Below, piece by piece: positions 11,581-22,985 of a stretch of DNA of 64,000 nucleotides (the first letter of the stretch is position 1; the number at the start of each line of letters is the position of its first letter). A program made the translations under genes and the position numbers. This stretch comes from Theocolax elegans. Taxonomy: Eukaryota; Arthropoda; Insecta; Hymenoptera; Cerocephalidae. The notes beneath the pieces are model-generated. The model did not search any database and had not been told where the DNA came from. It worked only from the letters and a program-made list of their open reading frames with translations. The stretch spans positions 45,105,058-45,169,057 of the forward strand of contig CM047427.1 in NCBI GenBank assembly GCA_026168455.1, read 5' to 3'.

Positions 11581-12515
11581 TTAACGGGGTACGATCTCTC
11601 GCGTAGGTAGGGGAAAAGGGATCGGTTGCTACGGCACTGCCTAGTTATACCCCCTAGGCGGTGCCTCGAAAGTGCGCGGCGGATTCAAATCTGTGAACCC
11701 CGCGCACGACCTATCGTTGCGATGTCCGTTAACAACCGCGAGAACACTTGCCGATCTCATTCATCAGTGATTAAACTTGTACTCGGTTATTGATTACACA
11801 TAAACTTTATTTATTAAAAAGAAATATAAACTTAGATTAACAAAGAATAACAAGAAGGAACGATGAAATCACAAAGGTCGTATATAGGCCGCGTGAGGTC
11901 TCGCGACGAGGTGTAACCACCGGGGTTACTCGCACTTTCTCTCTCTAGCACGCGTACGCGGTCGCCCGTCAGCTTCCTCGCCGTCGCGCGCGGGCGAGAT
12001 CCGCCGATCCCTAGCTTAAATATATAGCCGTAAAGCGAGAGTCTTTACGGCTTCGGCGGTTCGCGAGTGGTGCACCACGTACCTTTCTTCTTCCCGTCGA
12101 TGCGCTTGGTTTCGCTAGTTTCCCCCTCTCTGTCGGGTTCTCGCGCGCGGCAACTTCGCCGTCCTCGTAGGTTCCTGGGGTGTCGTGGAAGCCATGTACT
12201 GGACACCAGCACACTCACTCCACAAATTCACGCACACTTCGCGGCGTGAATACCGGAACCCGGGCAAGAATCCGTAACTACGATTATTCACTCGTGCCGT
12301 GAATTAGCAAGGAAGGCGTTACCGACGACGTGTCTATATACGATGACTTGCATAAACTCTCTTTCTACTCTCCTCAGCAAGCTTGCGCATCGGACCATTA
12401 TTAGTCCTTACACGGCTTGCGCGCGGGCTTTCCCGATCATCTACAAGCTTTTCCGATCGTCACTCGTGCTCGTTATAAAGTATAGCTTCATACGCTTAAG
12501 AGTATGTAGATTACC
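11581..12515 (-). mobile_element. Solo-LTR-like GC-rich block
   Basis: The sequence becomes CpG-rich between AT-rich flanks. On the minus strand there is a TATA-like CTATATATTTAAG (about 12023-12035) followed downstream by AATAAATAAAG (about 11808), the order expected of an LTR. Exact ends and target duplication were not found, and open frames here show no protein similarity. Shares GTGGTGCACCACGT with the block at 5674. Confidence 0.45.
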
Positions 12516-12837
12516 TTTACATGTATAAATATAACTTGTTTGAATGAATAATTAAATACATATGATTTATGTGAAATTTTAAATTATTCGTCTCTTTTTC
12601 CAAACAGCATGAAATATATGTAAAATGGTCAAAGAATAATTTTATATTCTAAGTTTTGTTGTTGAAAATATTATTCTGGTGGAAAATTCACATATTTGTT
12701 ACTAAATTGACTGAAACTGAAGTTGGTAGCCAGATAGCAGCAGCCAGATAGATTTATCATTAAATGTGTTTAAAAAAATTTCATGGAACTTTCTAAAATT
12801 TTATGTTATGTGTTCACATGTCTTGTTTGTTATTTAG

Positions 12838-12907
12838 CATTCTTTAAAAGGGATAAATGTAAAAAAAGATTTTGTTCAGCTTCCTACAGGAAAAGTGTGG
12901 AAATATT
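12838..12907 (+). CDS. Isolated exon-like segment
   Basis: A 70-bp stretch is bounded by a good acceptor (TTATTTAG) and a consensus donor (GTAAGT). It is open in the frame SLKGINVKKDFVQLPTGKVWKY. It does not belong to PUS1, whose neighbouring exons join exactly without it. It could be an exon of a transposon or of a nested gene; I recognise no family. Confidence 0.3.
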
Positions 12908-13070
12908 GTAAGTAACGATATATGTCTTATTACGTATTAAAACTAAAAATTAAATTTCCTTACGCTGGTGAAAGTTTTGGCATGTCGATTATTTTTAACT
13001 TTTTTTAATTGGTACAGTAATATGTATAAATATGTTCAGTATCTTTAAACTCTTGAGTAATTGACTAAGA

Positions 13071-13090
13071 TTAACCTTTAGAGGATGGGA
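13071..13090 (+). repeat. Isolated piggyBac-type end at TTAA
   Basis: TTAA followed by CCTTTAGAGGATGGG, 80 bases before a complete MITE with almost the same end. Confidence 0.5.
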
Positions 13091-13154
13091 ATTTTGTGGT
13101 TCAAGAAAGCTTCTTTTTTCAATAAAATTAATGTTTAAAAACATCGAATCACTT

Positions 13155-13310
13155 TTAACCTTTAGAGGACGGGGATTTGGGTTTACTGTTTTCTCTCACT
13201 TTTCTATAGAAATCGAGTTTTAGTGATGTCTCACATCTCAAAACTAACACATGTAAAGTTTCGATCATGGGATGGCCCGTATAGGGGCCATCCCGTCCTC
13301 TAAAGGTTAA
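13155..13310. mobile_element. Complete 148-bp piggyBac-type MITE
   Basis: TTAA duplications at 13155-13158 and 13307-13310 flank an element with perfect 15-bp terminal inverted repeats CCTTTAGAGGACGGG. Non-coding. TTAA targeting and CCTTT-type ends match the piggyBac superfamily and the larger elements at 48093 and 53346. Confidence 0.88.
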
Positions 13311-13494
13311 ATAAGTATGTACAATGTTGTAAACATAATACACTGTTATTTTTATATTATTGATTAAAAAATTGTTTATAACTGAATACTGAATTAATTA
13401 ATTATATATTATATTATACATTGTTACTCAATTAAATTTTAAAATTATAAAGTTAAAAAAAAAATGTAAAACTAGTATAATTTCTGATATAGAA

Positions 13495-13610
13495 TGTATA
13501 TCGCCGCTTCACCGAGATTGAACATATCTAGCCGCTCCCATGAGAAAGACGTTTCTCGCCGCTACGCCGAGATAGAATCTTTTTGCTTTCAAAAGACGAA
13601 ATGACATCTA
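13495..13610 (-). repeat. ATCTCG subrepeats, reverse orientation
   Basis: Reverse-complement relatives of the units at 8490-8580 (GCAAAAAG, ATCTCGGCG, AGCGGCGAGAAACG). Confidence 0.5.
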
Positions 13611-14349
13611 TATAAATCATTTCTAAAATATGAATGAGAGATTTCCAAAAATCGTAGGTCTCACTCATTCTTTGTGTCATCTCGGATTTTATTTCGAAAA
13701 CATTTTTTTCCAAAAGTTTAAGTTGGCAACTACTGCATATATTTTACAATTTTTTCTTATTATAGATTTAAATCATAATTGAAATTAATATTTTTAACTA
13801 AATTGATTAAGATTAAATAATTCGACACTCTATATTTTATACAAAAACATTATTTATTTAAACGTTTTTAAGAAATTAAAATTGGATTTTATAATAAATT
13901 AGAAAGATTTCGTTTGGTAAAACAAAAAGATTATTTCCAGTATACTGTAGTCAATATTTTCATAAAAAATATTATAAGGTTAAACTATTTAATTAAGAAA
14001 TTTTCATTTTAATGTATTCAGATTATTTTAATTATGTTTTGAATTTATAATAAGAAAAAATTGTATAATATATACAGTGGCTGTAAACTTAAACTTGTGG
14101 AAAAAATGTTGCTCGCGATATGGCACATTCTTGAATCCGAAATCAAGATGACACCTTTTCGAAATAAAATCCGAGTGGGTACCTTCTTAAAAATGAATAC
14201 TGACATGGAACCTTTTCGAAGAAATTTCCGAGATGGGATGTTTTTGAAAGGGAATTTTGAGGTGACTTCCTTTTAAAAAGAAATCCGAGTTGGCATTTTT
14301 TTGAAGTGAAAGCCTAGATGGCATGGTAGTCGTGTGATCTGATGATACC

Positions 14350-14812
14350 TTAACGGGAGTCCGTACTAATAGCTTCACAAATCGGTCATATTCAACCATA
14401 ATTATGGACATTTAAAGAGAATAGAGTTTTTACCACATAAAAGCAGAATTGAGCGCCATAGCTATTGATGTAATGATTAATTACATATTTCTTAGCCGAT
14501 TGAAAAATCAGTATTTTCGACGAATAGTGATAAGTACGAAGTGACTTCGGTATGTGTTCTGAGCATTGATTCGTACTTATCACTATTCGTCGAAAATACT
14601 GACTTTTCAATCAACTAAGCAACATGTAATTAATTATTACATCGATAGCTATGGTACTCAACTCTGATTTTATGTGGTAAAAACTCCACTTTAATAAAAT
14701 GTCCATAATTATTGTCGAATATGAATTCAGCCTATCTGACGGCAGCGCCACTTCTGCTCGCAAATTTTCGGGTGGCGGATTTGTGAAGTTATCAAGTACG
14801 GACTCCCCTTAA
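14350..14812. mobile_element. 455-bp foldback MITE with TTAA duplication
   Basis: TTAA at 14350-14353 and 14809-14812 flank inverted ends (C/G)GGGAGTCCGTACT, followed by AGCTTCACAAATC-type sequence on both sides. The centre holds a nearly perfect hairpin of about 30 bp (GACGAATAGTGATAAGTACGAA against its complement, about 14508-14605). No coding. Confidence 0.85.
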
Positions 14813-15141
14813 GAGTTTCTGATTCAAATATATGTTATATGGTAAACAAAATAAACGTCTTTTACTTCAAAGTCGCACTGATTTATACAAAAGCCGATTT
14901 ATTCAATAGTTTAAATGCACTTGTTATAATTTTTCACACGAATTATTAATTATAATTTAATTTACGTTTATGTAATTAGGTTAAAATAAGTATACATATT
15001 CTAAAGTAAGTCTGCTTATATACAGGAAATAAAGTTACTAATAAAATAGAATGTGGTTTACTCTATTTGTTAAAGTTCTTCATTAGAGTACTCTTCATTG
15101 ATGATCAATCCGAAAAATATGTTTAAGCCATAAGTACTTAC

Positions 15142-15807
15142 AAGGGGAGTATTTGACCTCTGGGAAACGGATCTTATCCTAACTTTGGTATGTCTTTTGT
15201 AATATAAAAATATGAAGAAAGCCAAGTTATTCCTTGCCAATGGCTACTTTTACGAAAGTTATTCGACATCTAATAAGAATATCAGTAAAAATTACTTTCA
15301 ATTTGATTGTTTATAACTCGGAAACAAATAAAGATAGACACTCAAACCAAAAACCAGAAGAAAGTTGAGTTCAAGTAATATGGTTTAAAAATACAGAAGT
15401 TTAAGTTGCTTAATTTGGATCAAAGTTATGAAGAAAATAAGAAATTCAAGAAATTTTAAACGAAATTGAATATGAAAAATTTATTGTTTCTTTTGGTCGA
15501 ATAATCTTTAATTTATCATTTTCTTCATAACTGTGCTCCAAATTAAGCAACTTAAGCTTCCTTTTTTTTAAACCACATTTACTTGAACAACTTTCTTCTG
15601 GTTTTTGGTTTGTGCACCTATCTTGCTTTCAAGTTATAGGCAATCAAATTGAAAGTAATTTTTACTGATATTATTATTAGATGTCGAATAACTTTCGTAA
15701 ATTGGCCATTGACAAGGAATAACTTGGCTTTCTTCATATTTTTATATTATAAAAGACATACCAAAGTTAGAACAAGATCCGTTTCCCGGAGGTCCAGTAC
15801 TCCCCTT
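15142..15807. mobile_element. Foldback MITE with about 300-bp arms
   Basis: The left arm begins AAGGGGAGTATTTGACCTC; the right arm ends with the complement of AAGGGGAGTACTGGACCTC. The arms match over about 300 bp around a spacer of about 75 bp. No coding; the target duplication is unclear. Confidence 0.8.
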
Positions 15808-16436
15808 ATTAGATATTTATTAATACATGAACAAATGTTATAGAAAAAAATATGACGATTATACATATTGCAACTTCTAGCCAATAAAAATTATAAAAGA
15901 TACATTAAAGTAACATTAATTTTTACGCACTAATGATATTTTAGGAATCAACTACACTTAGAATTAAAAAGATTTCTATATCAATCACATAAATAAAAAT
16001 ACAAAGTGAAACTATAACATAGTTTCAAAAGAAAGATATTTCTACTTTTGACACGACCTACCTATTCCTTAGTATTTTTCAACGCTGATTTCGAATTTGT
16101 AGTAGTCAGAATACGATGTAAACCATAGATCAGCCAGTATTCGAATACATTTTTTGTACGAATACTTTATTACAATTTTGTGTATTTTAAATATTCTACG
16201 TATACTTTTAAAGTTTCTTCATTTTATTAATTTATTTTATATGTATATATACTATTTCTATAGGTACTTATGCTGACACTAATGGGTATCGACCTCTCTT
16301 ACCAACAATCCAAAAACCCTACTCATTGAGCAAAACTAGCTGAAGTTTATAATATTATTAAAGACTATCATATATTATATTTACAAGGAAATTCAGGTTT
16401 TTTCGACTTTCATGGACTAACCATAAATATATTATT

Positions 16437-16474
16437 TGGCGACGTTTCGATGGAACTTCTTCATCATCAGGCTA
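16437..16474 (-). ncRNA. Hammerhead-ribozyme-like motif, second copy
   Basis: On the minus strand CTGATGA is followed by a short insert, then GAAAC and GTC, the same order as at 1880-1919. The first stem is only about two pairs (GC with GC). Probably the only visible remnant of a Penelope-like element here. Confidence 0.45.
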
Positions 16475-17147
16475 TACCATTTATTTATAAAAAAAATGTA
16501 CAACTTTACATCTTTTTCATACATTGTTTTAAATTTAAATTTGGTATCTAATTAAACATTAAAAAATAAATTGAATTACTCACTATTTTGTCATTTAATA
16601 TATTCTAAGAGTATAATATCTCTGATCCGCTGCTTTATAATTGAATAAACAAGAAAAACGATTAACAATAAAAAAAAATGACAAAAATAATTGCAACAAA
16701 GATTGAAGTTATTTGTGATATATACCTTTCCTTTCTTACGTTATTCACAATCAACTAAAAAATCACGTTATTCTCATTAAATAACAATTTAAAACAACTG
16801 TACAAACTACGTTAACGCATAATAACATAACAATCAAAAGACAATAAAAAAACAATAAAAATTATTTTATATCATAGACTTTTCTACTACTTTTTGTCGG
16901 GAAATTAAATATCAAAAATTATAAATATTATACCCAACTACTAACTCTTCCAGTAAATTCAAATCTTCGTAGTTCCGTCGTTTCCGCGTCCCAGAGGAAA
17001 TTCCGACGGCTGACTGCTTCGGTACTAGCGGCCTTTAAGGTAACATAATTAACTCCAAAATTAACACACTCATGATTCTACGATCAAGACCGATTCTCAC
17101 ACGTGCATACTTTCTCCAGTACTCTCCGTGCGGCAGTTAAATAAACA

Positions 17148-17170
17148 ATATATATATATATATATATATA
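17148..17170. repeat. (TA)n microsatellite
   Basis: Uninterrupted TA dinucleotides. Confidence 0.9.
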
Positions 17171-17262
17171 ATTAATAATTAATTATTTCTTTTAATAAAC
17201 CCTGCAAAACTGCTCTAACAACTTGACCCTGCTCTAAACATCACTGTAACTCTCGACTACAA

Positions 17263-17422
17263 CCAAAGAAGATAGACCCCAATAGAACGCCGAAATCTCG
17301 TGGAAAAGTGTCGCCGACGTAAGCGCAAGTTAGCACCCCGACCAGTAGGCGCCGCTAGTCTCGGGGTTCATTCAAACCCCAAGGAGTGGGAATTGTAGGC
17401 GGGGCTAAGTCTTTATATATTG
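17263..17422 (+). repeat. Inverted pair member, LTR-like segment
   Basis: This 160-bp segment (CCGACCAGTAGGCGCCGCTAG, then GGCGGGGCTAAGTCTTTATA) recurs inverted at 21663-21826 at roughly 85 percent identity by eye. It is probably part of an LTR or transposon end present in opposite orientations. Confidence 0.7.
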
Positions 17423-18471
17423 TAACAGTTTGGTTGCCGCACCGATGTTTATTTTATTATCGTGGTTGCTCAGCGGTACGGTTAAACTTACCGTATTTAA
17501 ATAAGCATATTTTGCCCGCGTTGCGGCGGCGGTTACCTGTCCGCACTACCAAAATTGTTAAGTGTTATTTTGAAACTGAGGTACTGTTTCAGATAACAAC
17601 CAGGTAAAAATTAAATCTGAAATTGACCACGAAACAGAGATATCGCGTCGAGCACTTGTCAACCAGAAATATACGAGCTCTTAGGATTACGGAAGGAATC
17701 GTACGTGGATTAAATTCAATTACACTAATATCGGATTGAATTTGTATTAATAAAAATAAATTTATTGAAATCAATATAAAGATAAATAACAACCAAAATC
17801 TGTAATCGTCGCCGAGGTCTAAGCTATTATTACAAGTCGGTAAACGGCCGACTTGTAGAGAGAGAGGGGAAAATATCGCGAACTAAAATAATATACTGAG
17901 TCAACGGGACTGGTATAACGCGATAAAATTATCTAATTAGCGAATAAAATACGATCGCGTGAAGTGATACCACTTACTTTATTAGTTGCTGTAGTCGTTG
18001 ATAAACGACTAGCCGATCGGTCGCTCTCTCTCTCTCTATCTCTCTCTCTCCCTACCTCTCGCTGCGGTATGGGACTAGTAGTCCGTATGCCTGTAAACCG
18101 AGGTTGTGCAGCTGCAGGTTGATTCACGGTATTGTACCACTCACTGCAAATGCAGGACCGGCCTGCAGTCGAAATACACACGCGAAACACACGGTACAAT
18201 ACAACACGGCGAACGCAGAACACGGGACGCGGGGGGATCATCTGTCGCGTGTCGAGGTGGCTATCACTCTCCTAAGCGCGCGCGAATCTCCCCCTCACCT
18301 ATATAATCAGGTGTGCGCGCAAAGTCGATCTCGGCCGTGTAGCCACGACGAACCGAACCGAGCCCAACCAAGCCGTGCCGAATCTCGCCCAAGCCGATGC
18401 GAACATTACGATACTGTTCGTTCGTGTTACTCGAATTCGTCAAACGGTAAGGTAAACAATACTTTACCGTT

Positions 18472-18474
<3 letters not shown>
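17423..18474. other. GC-richer block, LTR- or promoter-like, no gene
   Basis: CpG-rich with CT runs (18026-18060) and a TATATAAT at 18301. Short open frames show no recognisable protein. Probably LTR-derived, continuous with the repeat at 17263. Confidence 0.35.

Positions 18475-18542
<68 letters not shown>
18475..18542. repeat. (TA)n microsatellite, target of palindromic element
   Basis: About 68 bases of TA. The palindromic element starts at its edge, and more TA follows the element at 20198. Confidence 0.9.
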
Positions 18543-18544
<2 letters not shown>

Positions 18545-20197
18545 GTGGTTCTCTGTGACATCGAAGATGAAAAAAATAAATATTGCTATAACTGTGGGAA
18601 TATGTTTTAGAGGTATCCAGTAGTTCTCCTGAATTTTTTCAGATTTTTTCTGGGCCATTATTTTAAGTTACAGAGAGTCAAAGTTGACATTTTAGCACTT
18701 TTTTGCATTATATGCCCATTTTCATGAATTTTTAGCTCCCAGGGGATGCATTTTTCACTAAAAACATAAGTATGACTTTTTTTGTAAAATTTTCCGAACT
18801 TTTCATTAAAAATACTTTTAAAGGCATAAATGTATGCTGTCACACTCTTGTAAGCCATTTAAACCTTAAATAGTGAAAATCAGCAATTCTGCTCCGGACT
18901 CTGGTAACCTAGTACTGTCTAAAAGATGTCTTTTTATAGTCAGAAACTGCCTAAAAATTTCCAGAGTGGGTCTAAATCATTAAGATCACTTATGGTCAAA
19001 ATATCCGGGAAAAGTGCCCGAAATATTAATAGAAATGTATATTTGTTGCCTTATAACGATGAATCTATTAGCATGATCATTGCAAAAAAATTTATGCACT
19101 TACCTTGGAATGGTAGAAAAGTATCTCCACTTGTTTCAGTATCCATCTAATCCTCTGTAAGCTGCTAAAAATACAAATATTATTATATAATTATAAAAAA
19201 TTATTTTTTAAACATTTATAATGCTGAATTTTTAGATTTACATCCCTTACAAGAATTATAATACTAATCTGAAGGATTACTATAAAAGTATCAACATTAT
19301 TATTATTATTATTCAGCAATACATTGTTTAGATTTCACAAACTTGTCACTGTCACGTTATCATATTATTCATTATAATTATATATCCGATTTATTTATAT
19401 ATCTTTTGTATTAAATACGTATATTCAGTTATTGTAATAATGATGTTTATATATTTATAGTAATCCTTCAGATTAGTATTCTAATCCTTGTAAGGGATGT
19501 AAAACTTAAAATTCAGCATTATAAATGTTTAAAAATTAATTTTTTACATTTGTATAATAATATTTGTATTTTTAGCAGCTTACAGGGGATTAGATGGATA
19601 CTGAAACAAGTGGAGATACTTTTCTACCACTCCAAGGTAAGTGCACAAATTTTTTTGCAATGATCATGCTAATAGATTCATCGTTATAAGGCAACAAATA
19701 TACATTTCTATTAATATTTCGGGCACTTTTCCCGGGTATTTTGACCATAAGTGATCTTAATGATTTATACCCACTCTGGAAATTTTTAGGCAGTTTCTGA
19801 CTATAAAAAGACATCTTTTAGACAGTACTAGGTTACCAGAGTCCGGAGCAGAATTGCTGATTTTCACTATTTAAGGTTTAAATGGCTTACAAGAGTGTGA
19901 CAGCATACATTTATGCCTTTAAAAGTATTTTTAATGAAAAGTTCGGAAAATTTTACAAAAAAAGTCATACTTATGTTTTTAGTGAAAAATGCATCCCCTG
20001 GGAGCTAAAAATTCATGAAAATGGGCATATAATGCAAAAAAGTGCTAAAATGTCAACTTTGACTCTCTGAAACTTAAAATAATGGCCCAGAAAAAATCTG
20101 AAAAAATTCAGGAGAACTACTGGATACCTCTAAAACATATTCCCACAGTTATAGCAATATTTATTTTTTTCATCTTCGATGTCACAGAGAACCACCC
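18543..20197. mobile_element. 1.65-kb palindromic transposable element in (TA)n
   Basis: Ends are GGGTGGTTCTCTGTGACATC and its complement. Arms of about 740 bp pair almost perfectly around a spacer of about 170 bp (about 19285-19455). Both arms carry a segment framed by consensus splice sites (19586-19636 on plus, 19104-19154 on minus) that reads outward from the centre and begins MDTETSGDTFLPLQ. Other open frames in the arms are not conserved in related copies at 60913 and 62554. No transposase was recognised, so it is probably a non-autonomous derivative. Confidence 0.85.
19586..19636 (+). other. Splice-bounded exon-like segment inside palindrome arm
   Basis: The acceptor GCAGCTTACAG precedes, and the donor GTAAGTG follows, a 51-bp stretch with ATG at 19594 and 14 open codons. 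The mirror copy is at 19104-19154 on the minus strand. A third copy near 63590-63650 keeps the splice sites but has lost this ATG. Confidence 0.5.
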
Positions 20198-20499
20198 ATA
20201 TATATATATATATAAATCCTTGTAATATATTAAAACACAAAAAATAAAAAGTATAATACTCAATTAAGTTTATTTAATGTTTCTTAAACTAATACGAAAA
20301 ATATAATTTCTAATACTATTAACTAGTAAGCTTAAGCAATAATTTAAAGCTATTTTACTCTTGCTTATACAGTCCATAGAAAACAATTTTATTTATAATT
20401 TCTTTTTCTGAAATTTTGTAAGAATAAATTTTTTTGTACATGAAAGAATATATGAAATATATGAGAATTATAAATTTACAATTTTTGATCGTAATTTCC

Positions 20500-20601
20500 T
20501 TACACAGCATGTGCAGTGGGAAATTGGAAAAAACTCAATCCAGCATCCTTCTTCTTAGATAAATTGCAATCTTTGAATGCACATATGTTGGTTTTTGACA
20601 T
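20500..20601 (-). CDS. THAP-type zinc finger first exon
   Basis: The minus-strand ATG at 20601 opens a frame reading MSKTNICAFKDCNLS, then GLSFFQFP. This is the start of a THAP domain (C-x4-C and the LSFFxFP core). A donor (GT then GTAAGG) truncates it before the second Cys/His half, so it looks like a first exon; otherwise it stops at 20500. THAP domains bind DNA in P-element-type transposases and in host regulators. No second exon was found. A TATA-like TTTTATAA lies upstream on the minus strand near 20780. Confidence 0.6.
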   Translation of the reverse strand: MSKTNICAFKDCNLSKKKDAGLSFFQFPTAHAV

Positions 20602-20882
20602 TTTCACCTTTTAATGTATATTAACTTTTAACCACTTATTAATATATACAACAATATTTTTTCGTTATAATCTTTAAGATGATAAAACAGAAACTTTAAA
20701 ACTAAATAATAGATTATTGTAAGCTATTCACGGAGCACTCGCAAACGTTATGATAAACACGTAGTGGTGACCGTTATAAAACAAGTAACAATCTGGCGGT
20801 AAAACAATACACGTTCATTGCTTCCCGCTCTTTCAGTTGACAACAATTTGTTTGAAGTTTAAATTTCTTAAATTATACTATA

Positions 20883-21005
20883 TGCACTGTAACGGGGTGG
20901 GTACTGGGGAAATGTAAGGCCCCCGGTTCAGTCCAATCTGTCCCAACTTACCAACCTTAAGTGTACAGCCCCACGCCGACACTCGAAATCCGTACCCGTT
21001 ATAGC
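20883..21005. repeat. GC-rich short repeat, LTR-end-like
   Basis: Starts TGTAACGGGGTGGGTAC and ends with the near complement GTACCCGTTATAGCA. The TGTAACGG start resembles 53955. Possibly a short LTR or MITE. Confidence 0.35.
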
Positions 21006-21427
21006 ACATTAGAATTTTAAGAGACATAATAAAAAAATAAACATTTATATTTATTAATTTTTTGTTTATTTAAAATAGGAATATAATAAGTACAACGAAG
21101 GATGATGAACACAATAAATACAAATTGCAATAGAATATAATTATTAAAAAAATAAAATATATTTGCTAGATTATAAATATTTATATTTTAACTTTTGATT
21201 CAAAATTTGAAAAAAGTTACAAGCGCTATTCTATGTATGTATTGAAACGTGATAAACCTATTTAAAAAATATTTTAAAAATAATGAAAAAAAGATTATTT
21301 TTTTCTCGATAATTATCATGAAAAAATTTAATTGTCAGCTTTCTTAATTTAATAATATTGTATATTTAAAATCGTACCTAATATAATATTTTTTCTGAAA
21401 AAAGTAACAAAAATAATTATAATCCAA

Positions 21428-21492
21428 GGGATTCGAACCTAATCCAAAAGTGTACCTTGCACCTTTAACCACACGGTTACCGACGAATTTAT
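21428..21492 (-). repeat. tRNA-derived sequence (SINE head or tRNA pseudogene)
   Basis: On the minus strand an intact B-box, GGTTCGAATCCC, lies about 30 bases after an A-box-like GGTAACCGTGTGGTTAAAGG. No proper acceptor stem or anticodon loop could be folded, so this is not a functional tRNA gene. The surrounding sequence is AT-rich. Confidence 0.55.
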
Positions 21493-21662
21493 ATTATACA
21501 TGATAAAAATGGTACATGTTTATCGCCCCCATAAAAGTTTATATTTCAGTTTCTATATATAAAATACTTACCAAGTATGCTTAAAATAGTATTTAATAAC
21601 CAAATTAATTAATTAATACATTAATATTAATTCATGTATGGAGATACATCCAGATATATATA

Positions 21663-21826
21663 TATATATATAAAGACTTAGCCCCGCCTACGATTTCCAC
21701 TCCTCGGGGTTTGAATGAACCCCGAGACTAGCGGCGCCTACTGGTCGGGGTGCTAACTTGCTAATTGGCGACACTATTCCATAGAACTTCGGCGTTCTAT
21801 TAGGGACTATCTTCTTTGTTACAACT
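21663..21826 (-). repeat. Inverted pair member, LTR-like segment
   Basis: Reverse complement of 17263-17422, preceded by a short (TA)n tract. Downstream sequence to about 21960 is GC-rich and may belong to the same element. Confidence 0.7.
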
Positions 21827-22559
21827 ACCAATACTACTCTTCTCTACTACGCCACCAGCAGCAGTGAAATGACTACTGCTGCTGGCGATCAGATCGACAA
21901 TGGACGAGACAGGTTTCTTTATCCAGCTCGCGGCGTGGCTTGGTCCTCCCGAAACGAAAGACTATTTATTTCACTCTATTACTATCCTTCTAATGTACAA
22001 CATAAGAAAAGAAAGGTATAGATAACACATAACCTCAAACCTTTTGCAGTCATGTTTGTATTTTACTTCTTGTTTATTATTTACGCTTTCAATTTTTCCA
22101 AAGAGTTTTGAGCTATAAGTGCTTAGAATCAGACGAAAAGTGAATATTATAATTAATATTTATAAAATTTCTTACCAATTTATAAACAATTGCCATTGCA
22201 AAAAATATGCTCAATATTCTTTGGAAAATGTTTTAGGCATTCTTTGAGTATTTCTATTGTTATTATTGATTTCTATTGTTATTAAGTCTTCTTATTGTTG
22301 GCACTAAAGGCTAAAAAGAATAATGAAATTCTTCTCACAATTTTTCTTAAAATGCAAATAACTACAAAAATGCGATGTTTCGCAGCTTTCCGAATTTTTT
22401 TCACTTGAAACCGCATGGAAAAATTCATGGGAGCAGGTAGGCCCGGTCAAACGTGCATACATCCTTTCTTTGTGTCTGTCTTATTAACCTCCCAGAGAGA
22501 CATTAATAGTAAATAATAAATTTAATTATAAATTTAAGTATGTAGAATTAGTAAAAAGT

Positions 22560-22985
22560 AATAATTACTCTAAGAAATTTATTATTCCAGCAATAAAAAA
22601 AAGGCTACGTAAAATAAAAAATACCTGTACAAGTGATTACTCATACAAAAATACGCCCTCCATTATGTTCTACAACTTCTATAATCTAAATAAATGTTCT
22701 AACACGATACAACAATGTAACGTAAATGGAATTCCTTTAATTAATCATAAACTTAATAATGTTATAAAATGAGGTAAATATATCACAGAAAAATGGGATA
22801 TGACAGGGGTTGTATACGAATTTACTTGTAAAAAATGCCCAGGCATATACATTGGAGAAAGTAATCACTGTTTACAAAACAGAATTAAAGAACATCAAAA
22901 AAGTAATAATCCGGATGCCGTTGTCACTGCACGTACTTTAAATAATGTAGATAATGAGTGTAATTGGGATAATAAATTAATATTA
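22560..22985 (+). pseudogene. Penelope-like element, linker and GIY-YIG remnant
   Basis: A weakly open linker region containing IPAIKKRLRKIKN is followed after a stop by a frame at 22800-23006 reading CKKCPGIYIGES and LQNRIKEHQKS. That is the GIY-YIG endonuclease core of Penelope-like elements with its upstream Cys pair. The rest of the domain and the reverse transcriptase are missing. Same strand as the hammerhead-like motif 1.5 kb downstream. Confidence 0.8.

Noticed and set aside
18104..18610. 168-codon frame with a Tyr-Ile run
   Set aside because: The run is the (TA)n microsatellite, and the rest is GC-rich LTR-like sequence without similarity.
18926..19814. 74-codon frames repeated on both strands of the palindrome
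   Set aside because: The start codon is lost and the frame is shifted by a 2-base deletion in the copies at 60913 and 62554, so the frame is not conserved.
21428..21492. Functional tRNA gene
   Set aside because: B-box intact, but no consistent acceptor stem or anticodon loop.
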